The position numbers and the translations under genes are program-made. Below are positions 50,921 through 59,955 of a stretch of 64,000 nt of DNA, piece by piece. Origin of the DNA: Ezakiella peruensis. Its GTDB lineage: Bacteria; Bacillota; Clostridia; Tissierellales; Peptoniphilaceae. The stretch spans positions 124,001 through 188,000 of the forward strand of contig NZ_LT962470.1 in NCBI RefSeq assembly GCF_900215725.1, written 5' to 3'. A model generated the notes under the pieces. It worked only from the letters and a program-made list of their open reading frames with translations, did no database searches and was not told the DNA's origin. Numbering within the stretch: position 1 is the stretch's first letter; the number at the start of each line of letters is the position of its first letter.

Positions 50921-51659
50921 CTCTGTATCCAGTTGTAAATGACGGGTCGTAGAGCTTGGAGTATTCGAAATCAGTGTCGAGGAAATCTCCAACTAGAATT
51001 TGCGCCTGACGATTTATGTCCGCGTCCTTAACTTTTTCTGCAATGTCAGCCAGGGTCCCCTTGACGATTTTTTCATCCGGCCAAGAAGCCCTGTACACTA
51101 CTGCAATCGGCGTGTCCTTGTCGTAGGCGGTCAATAACTCGTCGACGACCTCTGAAATTTTTTGGACCGATAAAAATATGGCCATAGATGCCCTGTGAGA
51201 GGCAAGTTTTTTTAACTCTTCCTTTTCAGGCACAGGTGTGCGACCGGAAATCCTAGTTAAAATAATCGTTTGACTTACGCCTGGCAGGGTCATTTCTTTT
51301 TTGACCGCAGCATTTGCCGCCACAAAAGATGAAACGCCAGGGACCACTTCATAGGAAATATTTTCCCTGTCCAGCTCTCTCATCTGCTCGCCAATGGCCC
51401 CGTAGATGCTTGGGTCTCCTGTGTGCAGACGGACAACGACTTTGCCTGCCTTGTGGGCGGCCAGCATTACTTCCATGACTTCGCCCAGATGCATGGTGGC
51501 TGAATCGTAAAACTCGCATGTCTCTTTGCAAAATTTCAAATGGTCTGGCGTAACCAAACTGCCAGCGTAGATGACCACGTCGGCCCTTTCAAGTAAGTCC
51601 CGGCCCCTGATTGTAATCAAATCAACAGCGCCCGGGCCTGCTCCTACAAAATAAATCAT
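50907..51659 (-). CDS. cbiF: Cobalt-precorrin-4 C11-methyltransferase
   Basis: The 250-residue tetrapyrrole methylase reads YFVGAGPGAVDLITIRG, RLHTGDPSIYGAIGEQM and GVSSFVAANAAVKKEMTLPG, with RISGRTPVPEKEEL identifying the CbiF/CobM group. It overlaps cbiT by 4 bases. Confidence 0.94.
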   Translation of the reverse strand: MIYFVGAGPGAVDLITIRGRDLLERADVVIYAGSLVTPDHLKFCKETCEFYDSATMHLGEVMEVMLAAHKAGKVVVRLHTGDPSIYGAIGEQMRELDRENISYEVVPGVSSFVAANAAVKKEMTLPGVSQTIILTRISGRTPVPEKEELKKLASHRASMAIFLSVQKISEVVDELLTAYDKDTPIAVVYRASWPDEKIVKGTLADIAEKVKDADINRQAQILVGDFLDTDFEYSKLYDPSFTTGYRDGKK

Positions 51660-52198
51660 TTTACACCTCTTAATATAAAAATGGGGTTGTTGCCCCTCAT
51701 CATTCCAATTTTATCGACCTTAGAAGATTGGATTAAATTAATCTCCACGTCTTTAAACAAGTCCTTCATGGCCGCTTGGGCTTGGCCAACATTTTTTAAA
51801 AGAATAAAGCTCATGGCCAAAACTCCGCCCGGCCTTAGTCTGTCGTGAGAAATTTTTATTAATTCCTCCAGCTTGCCACGGGACCCGCCAATAAAAATCC
51901 TATCGAAATCTTGATGAGGAATTCCCTCAGGCGCCATGGCTTGGATGACGTCTACCTTCACGCCAAATTTTTCTGCATTTTCTTTTATGAGGCGTACGCC
52001 CTCGTCCACGCACTCAATAGCAGTGGCCTTGGCACCCCGCATGGCCGCCTCAATGGTGACCGACCCCGTACCTGCGCCTATGTCCAAAAAGTCCTGGCCC
52101 TCCTCGATATCAAGGGCGTCCATAATGAAGACGCGGACCTCGCGTTTAGTCATGGGGACTTCGCCCCTTATAAATAATTCGTCATCTATTGCTCGCAT
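51656..52198 (-). CDS. cbiT: Cobalt-precorrin-6B C15-methyltransferase (decarboxylating)
   Basis: The 180-residue methyltransferase has FLDIGAGTGSVTIEAA for SAM binding and RIFIGGSRGKLEELI. It decarboxylates the acetate side chain and methylates C15, with CbiE performing C5. CbiT and CbiE are separate here rather than fused as in CobL. ATG 52198 has GGTGG four bases upstream and overlaps cbiE by 13 bases. Confidence 0.92.
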   Translation of the reverse strand: MRAIDDELFIRGEVPMTKREVRVFIMDALDIEEGQDFLDIGAGTGSVTIEAAMRGAKATAIECVDEGVRLIKENAEKFGVKVDVIQAMAPEGIPHQDFDRIFIGGSRGKLEELIKISHDRLRPGGVLAMSFILLKNVGQAQAAMKDLFKDVEINLIQSSKVDKIGMMRGNNPIFILRGVK

Positions 52199-52767
52199 AA
52201 AACCACCACACATACTGCCAGAGGACTTGGCTCTTGGCCAGTCTCCCCTAGGTCAAATTCTTCTATCAACTCGTCATCATAGGACAGATTATAGCCTGCG
52301 AAAACTCTTCCCCTCTTGCCCAATTTAAATAATTCTTGGGAAATTCTGTTTGGAGTCATGACCTTGTCAGTCAAAAAAATCGTGTCCCGATTTATATTTT
52401 TTAAATCAAAATCGCGTCCGTGAAGGCTGACCAAATCCATGTCATGCCAGGATTTTTTAATGGCCGCCGCCATGCACTGGATGGATGAAATACCCGGATA
52501 AATTTTCCCCAGGACTCCCATTTTTTTTATATATTCACTAATCCCGTAAAACATTGGGTCGCCAGATGCCAGTACAAGAGCATTGGCCTCCTTGTAAGCG
52601 TCGACTTCTTTTAGAGTTTTAATTTCTATTATATCGGGCCTAATGTCACTTAGGCTTTCCTTGACCCGCTTAAAGGCCAAAACTTTTTCATAAGTCTTGA
52701 TGGCCTCCAAGACCTGACCGGTAATTAAATTTATATTACCAGGTCCAACTCCTGCCACATCAATCAT
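52186..52767 (-). CDS. cbiE: Cobalt-precorrin-7 C5-methyltransferase
   Basis: The 193-residue tetrapyrrole methylase begins IDVAGVGPGNINLIT and has VLASGDPMFYGISEYI, VSLHGRD and IFLTDKVMTPNRIS. ATG 52767 lies within the cbiD end (ATGATTGA overlap), with AAGGAGG nine bases upstream; longer starts lack a site. Confidence 0.92.
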   Translation of the reverse strand: MIDVAGVGPGNINLITGQVLEAIKTYEKVLAFKRVKESLSDIRPDIIEIKTLKEVDAYKEANALVLASGDPMFYGISEYIKKMGVLGKIYPGISSIQCMAAAIKKSWHDMDLVSLHGRDFDLKNINRDTIFLTDKVMTPNRISQELFKLGKRGRVFAGYNLSYDDELIEEFDLGETGQEPSPLAVCVVVLCEQ

Positions 52768-53812
52768 CGACAAGGCCTCCTTCCATAGAATATATATAGA
52801 CCCGGACATTTAAGTCTGGATCCTTTAAATATCTTTTAATCCGCGCCTCGGCCCCCCTTTGCATGTCGATAATGGCTTCCTTGTAGCCCGATTCAACGCA
52901 AAGGTTCATGGCCTCCTCGGCTGTGTTTAAAGATAAAACTTTCATAATAAAATCTCTGGGAGCTCCCAGCAAAAATAAATAAAAGGCAAAGGCCTCCATG
53001 CGGGTGTCACAATTTTTGCTGTGGGTGTTAAAAATTCCCAGGGACAACTTGGAAAACTTTCCAATATGGCCAAGTAGAGTAATATTTCTAAAGCCAGCCT
53101 CGTAGGCATATTTCAAAGCGTCGCCAATATAATTGGACATCTGCACATGAGGAAGGTCCAACTTGTAGGCCTCCCGCATCTTCTCCCCGTAATTGCCGGG
53201 TACCAGGAGAATATTGTCAGTCCCATGTTCTTCCTTGACCACATTTACTTCCAGCTCAATGGTCTTTAACAAGGCATCTTCGCTCATGGGATGTACGATT
53301 CCAGTTGAACCGATAATGGAAATCCCTCCCACAATGCCCAGATTGGAATTGTAAGTCCTCTTGCCGACCGTTTCTCCGTCTGGAACGAAAATAATAATTT
53401 CATAATTATCATCTGATACAGATTGAACAGCTTGCAAAATCATTTTTTTCGGAACGGGATTGATGGCCTTTTCGCCAATTTCTCCGTACAAGCCTTTTTT
53501 TGTAATGGTCCCAATGCCCACTCCGCCGTCAATGGTCGTAGGGTTTTGAGTTTTGCGGATTTTTGCGTAGATTAAAATCTTGTCCGTCACATCTGGATCG
53601 TCGCCCGAATCTTTTCTGATGGCAGCGACCGCCCATTCGCCATCCATGTGGAGGTCCAAGACGTTCAGGTCCACGTCAATTCCCGCCGGCGTTAAAATAT
53701 TTATTTTTTCTCGATTTTCGCCTTCCAGCAAAAGGGCTCCTGCATAGGCCGCACCAGCTGCGCAAGTCCCAGTAGTATAGCCCAAGCGAAGGCCGTTTTC
53801 ATAAAGTTCCAT
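52760..53812 (-). CDS. cbiD: Cobalt-precorrin-5B C1-methyltransferase
   Basis: The 350-residue protein begins with the family hallmark RLGYTTGTCAAGAA. It further shows DPDVTDK, GGVGIGTITKKG and the C-terminal TLLGHIGKFSKLSLGIFNTHSK. It methylates C1 in the anaerobic branch. It adjoins cbiC with a one-base overlap. Confidence 0.94.
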   Translation of the reverse strand: MELYENGLRLGYTTGTCAAGAAYAGALLLEGENREKINILTPAGIDVDLNVLDLHMDGEWAVAAIRKDSGDDPDVTDKILIYAKIRKTQNPTTIDGGVGIGTITKKGLYGEIGEKAINPVPKKMILQAVQSVSDDNYEIIIFVPDGETVGKRTYNSNLGIVGGISIIGSTGIVHPMSEDALLKTIELEVNVVKEEHGTDNILLVPGNYGEKMREAYKLDLPHVQMSNYIGDALKYAYEAGFRNITLLGHIGKFSKLSLGIFNTHSKNCDTRMEAFAFYLFLLGAPRDFIMKVLSLNTAEEAMNLCVESGYKEAIIDMQRGAEARIKRYLKDPDLNVRVYIYSMEGGLVDD

Positions 53813-54450
53813 TACTTGGTCGCGTAAATATCTTGGCGGTTGTTCTCGTAAAGGATGGCGTTAATAATCGAAGCCGCAACATTTGAACCGCCCTTGGTTC
53901 CCACGGTTGTAATTTGTGGAACGTCAACAGTCCTCAGCTCTTCTTTGGATTCAGCCGCCCCGACAAAACCAACTGGGACGCCGATTACAAATAGCGGATC
54001 GCACTTGCCCTCTCTGATGAGCTCGATCAAACGGAAGAGGGCTGTGGGCGCATTGCCAATGGCAAACATGCGGATGCCCCTTGCAACTGCCTCTTCAATG
54101 GCAATGAGGCTCCGGGTTGTGCCCTGTTCTTTGGCCTTGGCGGCTATGTCCTTGTCGCTAACCAAGGTTATTATGTCGCAAGACGCTGCAGCCAGAGCCG
54201 GCTTGTTGACCCCAGCGATTATCATATTGGTATCAGAATAAATGGTCCCGCCATTTTTGATGGCCTCCAGGGCTTTAGCTGAAAAATTATTTTTAAAAGA
54301 AATTATATGCCTGTAGTCCACATCGCCTGTCGTGTGAATCATCCGCCTGGCAATCTGTAGGTCCAGGCCTTCGAAGTCGACATCCTTCAAGGATTCGTCA
54401 ATTATATCCATCGATTTATTTTCAATTTCCATTGGTTTTTGTATATACAT
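53812..54450 (-). CDS. cbiC: Cobalt-precorrin-8 methylmutase
   Basis: The 212-residue protein has RRMIHTTGDVDY with the catalytic histidine, IYSDTNMIIAGV and FAIGNAPTALFRLIEL, then VIGVPVGFVGAAESKE. It moves a methyl group from C11 to C12, yielding cobyrinic acid. AAGGAG lies before the ATG. A 33-base AT-rich gap separates it from cbiA, the only noticeable gap in this part of the operon. Confidence 0.94.
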   Translation of the reverse strand: MYIQKPMEIENKSMDIIDESLKDVDFEGLDLQIARRMIHTTGDVDYRHIISFKNNFSAKALEAIKNGGTIYSDTNMIIAGVNKPALAAASCDIITLVSDKDIAAKAKEQGTTRSLIAIEEAVARGIRMFAIGNAPTALFRLIELIREGKCDPLFVIGVPVGFVGAAESKEELRTVDVPQITTVGTKGGSNVAASIINAILYENNRQDIYATK

Positions 54451-54483
54451 ATAGTCTCCTTTTATTTTTATTATTTATTTTTA

Positions 54484-55773
54484 TTATTTATCTTTGGCAA
54501 AATCAATCAGTCTGTCCATCCAAGTCAGCGGATGGAAGTGGGCGAAAAATCCGTAAGCGTTTTTATATTTGTAGCCGTCCTCCCAAATTTTATCAGTTCC
54601 TGGCTTGGAAATTTCAAAAATAGTCTTCTCATCGCTCTCAAAAATTCCCCGGTGAAATTCCCTGGCCCTTAAAATCTCGCCTGCCTTAGCAAAGCCCAAA
54701 TCTTCTTTTGCTTTGAGTTCGCAGTAGCCAAAATTTTGTAGACGGTCGGTCATCTGAGCAGACCCTTTAAAAATTCCCGCCATATTGTGGCCCTGGGATT
54801 TTTCCGCCAAGTACATGAGGCCGCCACCGTAGGCAATCAGCTTGCCGCCTGCTTCCACATAAGATTTTATGGACTCCTTCATGTCAATATTCATCTCTAA
54901 GTCGGCGATAAAATCTTCTGGGTAGCCGCCACCAATCAAAATCAAATCAGCTTCTGGCAATTTTTTATCCTTGAGAGGTGAAAAGGGAATGAAGTTTTCT
55001 CTTCCCTCAAAATTATAAAAAAATGGAAAGGCCTGGTCGTGGGCGTAGGCGATTTTTATGTCCTTTAAATCATTGACATAATTTTTATTATCATCGTCAA
55101 CTTTTATTTCCTGGCACTGGGCAATCCTATAGAGCTCGTCCATGTCCAAGTGGTGGGCGACAAGTTCGCTTGCCACCTCCAGAAGGTCCATAAAATTTCT
55201 CTGCTCATGAGGCAAAAGTAAGCCTTGGTTTTTGGATTTTATATTTAGCCTATCGTCATAAGGCAGGTAGCCCAGGACTGAAATGCCAATATATTTTTCC
55301 ACCTGGGTCTTCAAGAGCTCGTACATTTTTTGCGAGGTCTTGTTAAAGATTATCCCCTTGATTTGCCCGCCAGAAAAATCCATCATGCCCTTAATCTTAG
55401 GTATGGCCGTGAAGGATTCACCCTTGGGTTCATAGACGATGACGACCGGCGTCTGAGTACGCTTTGAAAGATCGTAGCAGGAATACTCATAAGTATTTTG
55501 CAGGCCGTCAAAATATCCCATGACTCCTTCGATAATTTTAAAACCATCCTTGGCCAGGGCCCTATTTATATTTTTTTCATCCATCAAAAACAAGTCTAGA
55601 TTTTCCGCTGGCCGACTAGCCGCCTGTGACAAATAGTCTGCGTCAATGTAGTCAGGCCCCACCTTGTAGCCGCGGACTTTTTCCTCCCTGCCAATGGCCC
55701 GCAAAAGAGCCAGGGATATAAAGGTCTTGCCCGTGTTTGAAGATGGGGCTGCAATCATAAGTCTCCTATCCAT
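54484..55773 (-). CDS. cbiA: Cobyrinate a,c-diamide synthase with inactivated glutaminase site
   Basis: The 429-residue enzyme has an intact ATP-dependent synthetase domain (APSSNTGKTFIS, GYKVGPDYIDADYL, IEGVMGYFDG) and a C-terminal class I glutaminase-fold domain (from about residue 235). The nucleophile elbow, normally AECGG, reads AYGGGLMYL: Gly316 (codon at 54826-54828) replaces the catalytic cysteine. The histidine region survives as AREFHRG, and HFHP is present near the C-terminus. It therefore should be unable to hydrolyse glutamine but could amidate with ammonia. It overlaps cobD by 8 bases. Confidence 0.92.
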   Translation of the reverse strand: MDRRLMIAAPSSNTGKTFISLALLRAIGREEKVRGYKVGPDYIDADYLSQAASRPAENLDLFLMDEKNINRALAKDGFKIIEGVMGYFDGLQNTYEYSCYDLSKRTQTPVVIVYEPKGESFTAIPKIKGMMDFSGGQIKGIIFNKTSQKMYELLKTQVEKYIGISVLGYLPYDDRLNIKSKNQGLLLPHEQRNFMDLLEVASELVAHHLDMDELYRIAQCQEIKVDDDNKNYVNDLKDIKIAYAHDQAFPFFYNFEGRENFIPFSPLKDKKLPEADLILIGGGYPEDFIADLEMNIDMKESIKSYVEAGGKLIAYGGGLMYLAEKSQGHNMAGIFKGSAQMTDRLQNFGYCELKAKEDLGFAKAGEILRAREFHRGIFESDEKTIFEISKPGTDKIWEDGYKYKNAYGFFAHFHPLTWMDRLIDFAKDK

Positions 55774-56809
55774 TTATAATCTCCTTAAAAGCTTGAATGA
55801 GTTTTGCGTTTTTTTCATGGTCTTTAACGGCAACCCGGATAAAATTGCCCTCTAAGTTTCTATATGAAGAACACTTGCGAACCAAGATCTTCCTATTTAA
55901 AAATTCTTGGAAGACATCTTCTTCCTCGCGGTCGCCCAAATTTATTAGTAAAAAGTCTGCAGATGACTCATAGGTCTTTAAGCTTAATTTCTCAAGCTCG
56001 TCTATTAAAAATTCCCTCTCCTTTTTTATATAGGCCTTGGATTTTTCCCTGAAGTCTTGGTCCATGAAAATCTTTCCCATATTTTCCAAGAGGGCTCCCA
56101 CCGACCAAGATGGGACGAGGCTTCTAAGTCTTTTGATATTTTTCTTTGAGGAAAATGCCATGCCAAGTCTGAGTCCAGGCAGGGAATAAAATTTTGTCGC
56201 CGCCTTTATCAAATAAATATCGTCCCCAATATAATCCATGGCCCTATAGTCCAGGTCTGCAAAATCGTCAAAGGCCTGGTCCAGCATGAGATGGGCAGGA
56301 GATCCTTTAATTATTGAAATTAATTTTTCAAATTCATTTTTTCTTAAAGCCCGGCCGTTGGGGTTATTGGGATTTGTAAGAATAATAAGATCACCCTTTT
56401 TAAAGGCAAACTTTTCTAAATTTTCAAAGTCAAGAGTAAAATCGCTTTTTAAGTCCACTCTTAAAAATTCTTTGCCGTAGACCCTTGCACGAATTTCGTA
56501 TTCAGAAAAAGACGGATCAAAGACGATTGTCCGCTCGTGTTCAAAGATAATCCGGTCAATAAGCTCAATGGCCCCGTTGCCCAGAGCGATTTTATTTTGG
56601 TCCACACCAAAGGCCTTGGAGATATCGGCCATCAAAGACCTGTATTCTATGTCCGGATAGCGCTCGATGGATTTTAAATGATCCTCGATAATATCGTAGA
56701 CATAGGCCGGCGGACCAAGTGGATTTATATTGGAAGAAAAATCCAGAATGTCCCCGTCCTTGGCATATTTAAAAATATTTGCCCCGTGGATCATGGTCTT
56801 ATCTGTCAT
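55766..56809 (-). CDS. cobD: Threonine-phosphate decarboxylase
   Basis: The 347-residue PLP enzyme of the aminotransferase fold makes aminopropanol phosphate for the nucleotide loop. It has DFSSNINPLGPP, ILTNPNNPNGR and the PLP lysine in IKAATKFYSLPGLRLG. The closely related histidinol-phosphate aminotransferase is the alternative, but the operon context favours CobD. It overlaps cbiL by 11 bases. Confidence 0.9.
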   Translation of the reverse strand: MTDKTMIHGANIFKYAKDGDILDFSSNINPLGPPAYVYDIIEDHLKSIERYPDIEYRSLMADISKAFGVDQNKIALGNGAIELIDRIIFEHERTIVFDPSFSEYEIRARVYGKEFLRVDLKSDFTLDFENLEKFAFKKGDLIILTNPNNPNGRALRKNEFEKLISIIKGSPAHLMLDQAFDDFADLDYRAMDYIGDDIYLIKAATKFYSLPGLRLGMAFSSKKNIKRLRSLVPSWSVGALLENMGKIFMDQDFREKSKAYIKKEREFLIDELEKLSLKTYESSADFLLINLGDREEEDVFQEFLNRKILVRKCSSYRNLEGNFIRVAVKDHEKNAKLIQAFKEIING

Positions 56810-57464
56810 TTTTTTCTCTTCTTCCGATTATTAGTGACAAATAATTCTCCTCTGCCAAGATTTCCTGGTCAGTCTCTGCGACTCTTTCGTTGGCAGCGGA
56901 AATATTGGAAATATATTTATAATCAAAGCCATGGGCCTTTAATTTTTTTATAATCTCTTCCTTAGAAGGGTTTTTAAAGGTCTTTAAAATCGCGACCGCA
57001 TCAGCCGCTGATAAAATATTTTCATTTACATCTTCGCAGAGGACAAAGGCTTCGCCCTTTTTAACCAGTGGCACAGACAGCCTGTTGGCCGCAGCCAAAA
57101 AGCTGGGCACGCCTGGGACAAATTCGATTTCCATGTCCCTGGCATAATTAATTGTATTTACCAAAGTCGAATAAACAGTTGCATCGCCAATTGTTACAAA
57201 AGCGCCCGATTTGCCATCTGGAATTTCCTTTTGGATAATTTCAAAAGCCTTTTTATAATGGTCTTCAGTCACAAAGCCCATGGGAAAATCCAAGTAGACG
57301 ATGCGTTTGCCATCTATAAAATCTCTGACCGTGTCCAGGGCCATGTTCTTGCCCTTGTTGTCGGGAGCAAAAATCACATGGGCCTCTTTGAGGGCCTCCA
57401 CAGCCCAAAGGGTCAGATATTTTTTATCTCCTGGTCCGGTCCCAATTGCATAAAGTTTTTTCAA
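56799..57464 (-). CDS. cbiL: Cobalt-precorrin-2 C20-methyltransferase
   Basis: The 221-residue tetrapyrrole methylase begins LYAIGTGPGDKKYLTLWAVE and has FVTIGDATVYSTLVNTI and FVPGVPSFLAAANRLSVPL, typical of CbiL/CobI. It performs the first committed methylation after cobalt insertion and overlaps cbiK by 4 bases. Confidence 0.93.
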   Translation of the reverse strand: MKKLYAIGTGPGDKKYLTLWAVEALKEAHVIFAPDNKGKNMALDTVRDFIDGKRIVYLDFPMGFVTEDHYKKAFEIIQKEIPDGKSGAFVTIGDATVYSTLVNTINYARDMEIEFVPGVPSFLAAANRLSVPLVKKGEAFVLCEDVNENILSAADAVAILKTFKNPSKEEIIKKLKAHGFDYKYISNISAANERVAETDQEILAEENYLSLIIGRREKNDR

Positions 57465-58186
57465 TTCATAATCTCCTTTAGATTTGCATAATACATATCG
57501 CGGACGAATTCCTCTTCGCCTAGGCCAATGAGCTGGGCGTCAACTTTTATACCCTCTCTTTCAAGTATTGACTTCCATGAATCTTCGTCGTCTCCTGCCA
57601 TATCGTTTTTGGCGTGGTCACCTGCCACCAGCATGAGCGGACGGAGAATGACTTCTGTTATGCCAGCTTCTTTTACCCTTGGCAAAATATCTTCGATAGA
57701 CCTTGAGCCTTCAACTGTGCCTACAAAAACCTTATCGTAGCCCAGCTTTTTAAAGGCCTCTTCAACTTCGCCGTAAACCCAGTCGACTTGGTGTTCAGTT
57801 CCGTGGCCCATAAAAATTATGGCCTTGTCCTTGGGTAAATTAATATTTTTTGCAAAAAATTCTATGTCTTCCTTGGTCTCTAAAAGTGGCTTGGCAACTT
57901 TGCCAAGGCCGATCCTCTCAATTTTTTCGTATTCAAAACCCCTTAGGATGTGGAGGGGCAAAATATATATTTCATCGCAAGTCTCTTGGAGCTTGGCGAT
58001 AACTTCCTTTTCATTAAAAACAAATTCTCCGCGTTTTTCTAAAATCCTCTTGATAATTCGGCTGGTAAAGGCCAATTCAGTTTGTCCGTCAAAATTTTCC
58101 TTTAAGTGGTCGTAAATTGGTCTAATGTTTTTTTCATAAGTGTCCTTGTGGCTGGTGCCAAAAGCTATTACAGCGAGTCCTTTCAT
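57461..58186 (-). CDS. cbiK: Anaerobic sirohydrochlorin cobaltochelatase
   Basis: The 241-residue chelatase begins AVIAFGTSHKDTYEKNI and has FMGHGTEHQVDWVYGE and PLMLVAGDHAKNDMAGDD, with the metal-binding histidines. It inserts cobalt into sirohydrochlorin at the pathway entry. Enzymes making sirohydrochlorin are not in the window. Confidence 0.94.
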   Translation of the reverse strand: MKGLAVIAFGTSHKDTYEKNIRPIYDHLKENFDGQTELAFTSRIIKRILEKRGEFVFNEKEVIAKLQETCDEIYILPLHILRGFEYEKIERIGLGKVAKPLLETKEDIEFFAKNINLPKDKAIIFMGHGTEHQVDWVYGEVEEAFKKLGYDKVFVGTVEGSRSIEDILPRVKEAGITEVILRPLMLVAGDHAKNDMAGDDEDSWKSILEREGIKVDAQLIGLGEEEFVRDMYYANLKEIMN

Positions 58187-58189
58187 CTC

Positions 58190-59116
58190 TTACCTCCAAA
58201 TAATTAATAAAACCATGATAATCACAAAAATTATCTCACTAGTGATGGCCGCCCTGTTGGCCCTTGTAATGTCATTGCGGTTAATGGGCCTGCGGTCATT
58301 GCCTATATAGGGCTTGTTGTCCATGTGGCCAAAATATTGGCTGGGTCCTCCCAGGCGCACGCCCAGCATACCAGCCATGGCTGCCTCAGGATATCCTGCA
58401 TTTGGCGACTTGTGCTTGCCGTGGTCTCTAATCATAATTTCATAGGAACCCCTGGCGTCGTAGCCCAAGAGATAAGCCGCACCTACAAAGAGCAGGCCGG
58501 TAATTCTGGCTGGGATATAGTTAACCCAGTCGTCAAAAATTGCGGCCGCCTTGCCCAGGTATTCGTATTTTTCATTCCTATAACCAATGGTCGAGTCCAT
58601 GGTGTTTACAAATTTGTAGGCCATACCGCCCACGGGTCCAAAAAACAATATATAAAAAAGTGGTGCGATTATTCCGTCGCTGGTATTTTCGGCAACGGTT
58701 TCCACTGTGGCTCTGACGATTTTTTCTTCAGATAGATTTGCAGTGTCCCTGCCCACGATCATGGACAGCTGGTATCTGGCTTCTTCAAGGGATTTAAAGA
58801 GGGCAAGCCTAACTGCATTGGCGCATTTTATAAGTTCTCTGCCGGCTATAGCCGAATAAATTAAATACAGAGAAAAAAGTTTGGCACCTGTGTCATTAAG
58901 TAAGGAAAAAATTCCAATTAAGACCAAGATTGTCGCTAGCAAATTAAAAACGAGCATACAAAGTCCGGCCCAGAATAATCCTCTGTCCCCGCTTACATGT
59001 GCTCGTACAAATTTCTCTTCCCTCCTAATAGTTCGCCCCATAATCCTGATGGGATGGTAGTAATAGTTGGGATCACCTATTAAAAAATCCAATAAAACTG
59101 CAAAAACTAAAATCAT
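58190..59116 (-). CDS. cbiB: Adenosylcobinamide-phosphate synthase
   Basis: The 308-residue membrane protein begins ILVFAVLLDFLIGDPNYYYHPIRIMG and contains ETVAENTSDGIIAPLFY and GYPEAAMAGMLGVRLGGPSQYFG, all conserved in CbiB/CobD-type synthases. It attaches aminopropanol phosphate to cobyric acid. The start overlaps the truncated cbiP stop as ATGA. Confidence 0.93.
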   Translation of the reverse strand: MILVFAVLLDFLIGDPNYYYHPIRIMGRTIRREEKFVRAHVSGDRGLFWAGLCMLVFNLLATILVLIGIFSLLNDTGAKLFSLYLIYSAIAGRELIKCANAVRLALFKSLEEARYQLSMIVGRDTANLSEEKIVRATVETVAENTSDGIIAPLFYILFFGPVGGMAYKFVNTMDSTIGYRNEKYEYLGKAAAIFDDWVNYIPARITGLLFVGAAYLLGYDARGSYEIMIRDHGKHKSPNAGYPEAAMAGMLGVRLGGPSQYFGHMDNKPYIGNDRRPINRNDITRANRAAITSEIIFVIIMVLLIIWR

Positions 59117-59955
59117 TTTAAACCACTAATCCTCTTAATAAATTCCATATCCATATTTTCTTGCAAAAGCTTTTCAAGTTTGTCCAGTTCTAAATTGAGT
59201 TCGTCATCACTTTGGTCCTCGTGGTTGGCGTGCTTGTCGTAATCAATCAGGCTATCCTCATCCACCAGTTCAAAGTGCTCATAGGGAATGAGACCTATAA
59301 CGGGAATGCCCGTCAGGTCTTCGATTTTTTCTATGCCAGACTCCAAGAGAGTCGGATCTCCCCTAAATTTATTTATAACCAGGCCCTTGATCCTTGCTCT
59401 TTCTTCTTTCTCAAGGAGCATAACCGTTCCATAAAGGGATGCGAAAACTCCGCCCCTGTCGATGTCGGCCACCAAAATTACTGGCGCGTCAACCATTTCA
59501 GCCAGGCCCATGTTCACTATGTCGTTGTCCCGCAAATTAATTTCCGCCGGACTGCCCGCCCCTTCAATTACTATTATATCATTTTCTCCTTCAATTTGCT
59601 CGAAAACTTCCATAATATGGTCGCGAAGTTTGGGCTTGAAATCAAAATATTCCCGGGCCTGCATGGCCTTGTACTTTTCCCCGTCGATTACAACCATGGA
59701 CCCAGTGTTGGACTGGGGCATGAGTAGGACAGGATTCATCCTAACGTCGGGCTTTAATCCTGCAGAAAAAGCTTGCAAGGCTTGGGCAGTTGAAATTAGC
59801 CTACCGTCTTCAAGCGTGTGGGCCTTTGATGACATATTTTGTGATTTAAAGGGATAGGACTTATATCCACATTTTTTAAAATATCGGACCAGACCAGTCA
59901 CCAGCAAGCTCTTGCCTGCTGATGAGGTCGTCCCCATTACCATTAACTTAGCCAT
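59113..59955 (-). CDS. cbiP: Cobyric acid synthase, truncated: synthetase domain only
   Basis: The 280-residue protein is the N-terminal ATP-dependent domain of CobQ/CbiP: MGTTSSAGKSLLVTGL, PFKSQNMSSKAH, RMNPVLLMPQS, IEGAGSPAEINLRDNDIVNMG, VILVADIDRGGVFASLYGT and VINKFRGDP. Normal cobyric acid synthases are about 490-510 residues with a C-terminal glutaminase domain. Here the protein ends about 45 residues after LIPYEHFELVDEDSL with an acidic, coiled-looking tail. The stop overlaps the cbiB start (ATGA), so no hidden remainder follows. It should amidate side chains b, d, e and g, but its nitrogen source must differ from the usual glutamine channel. Confidence 0.92.
   Translation of the reverse strand: MAKLMVMGTTSSAGKSLLVTGLVRYFKKCGYKSYPFKSQNMSSKAHTLEDGRLISTAQALQAFSAGLKPDVRMNPVLLMPQSNTGSMVVIDGEKYKAMQAREYFDFKPKLRDHIMEVFEQIEGENDIIVIEGAGSPAEINLRDNDIVNMGLAEMVDAPVILVADIDRGGVFASLYGTVMLLEKEERARIKGLVINKFRGDPTLLESGIEKIEDLTGIPVIGLIPYEHFELVDEDSLIDYDKHANHEDQSDDELNLELDKLEKLLQENMDMEFIKRISGLK

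Noticed and set aside
59113-59200. Frameshift hiding the rest of cbiP
   Set aside because: The stop codon is fused to the cbiB start and cbiB follows at once; no glutaminase-like sequence exists in any frame between them.
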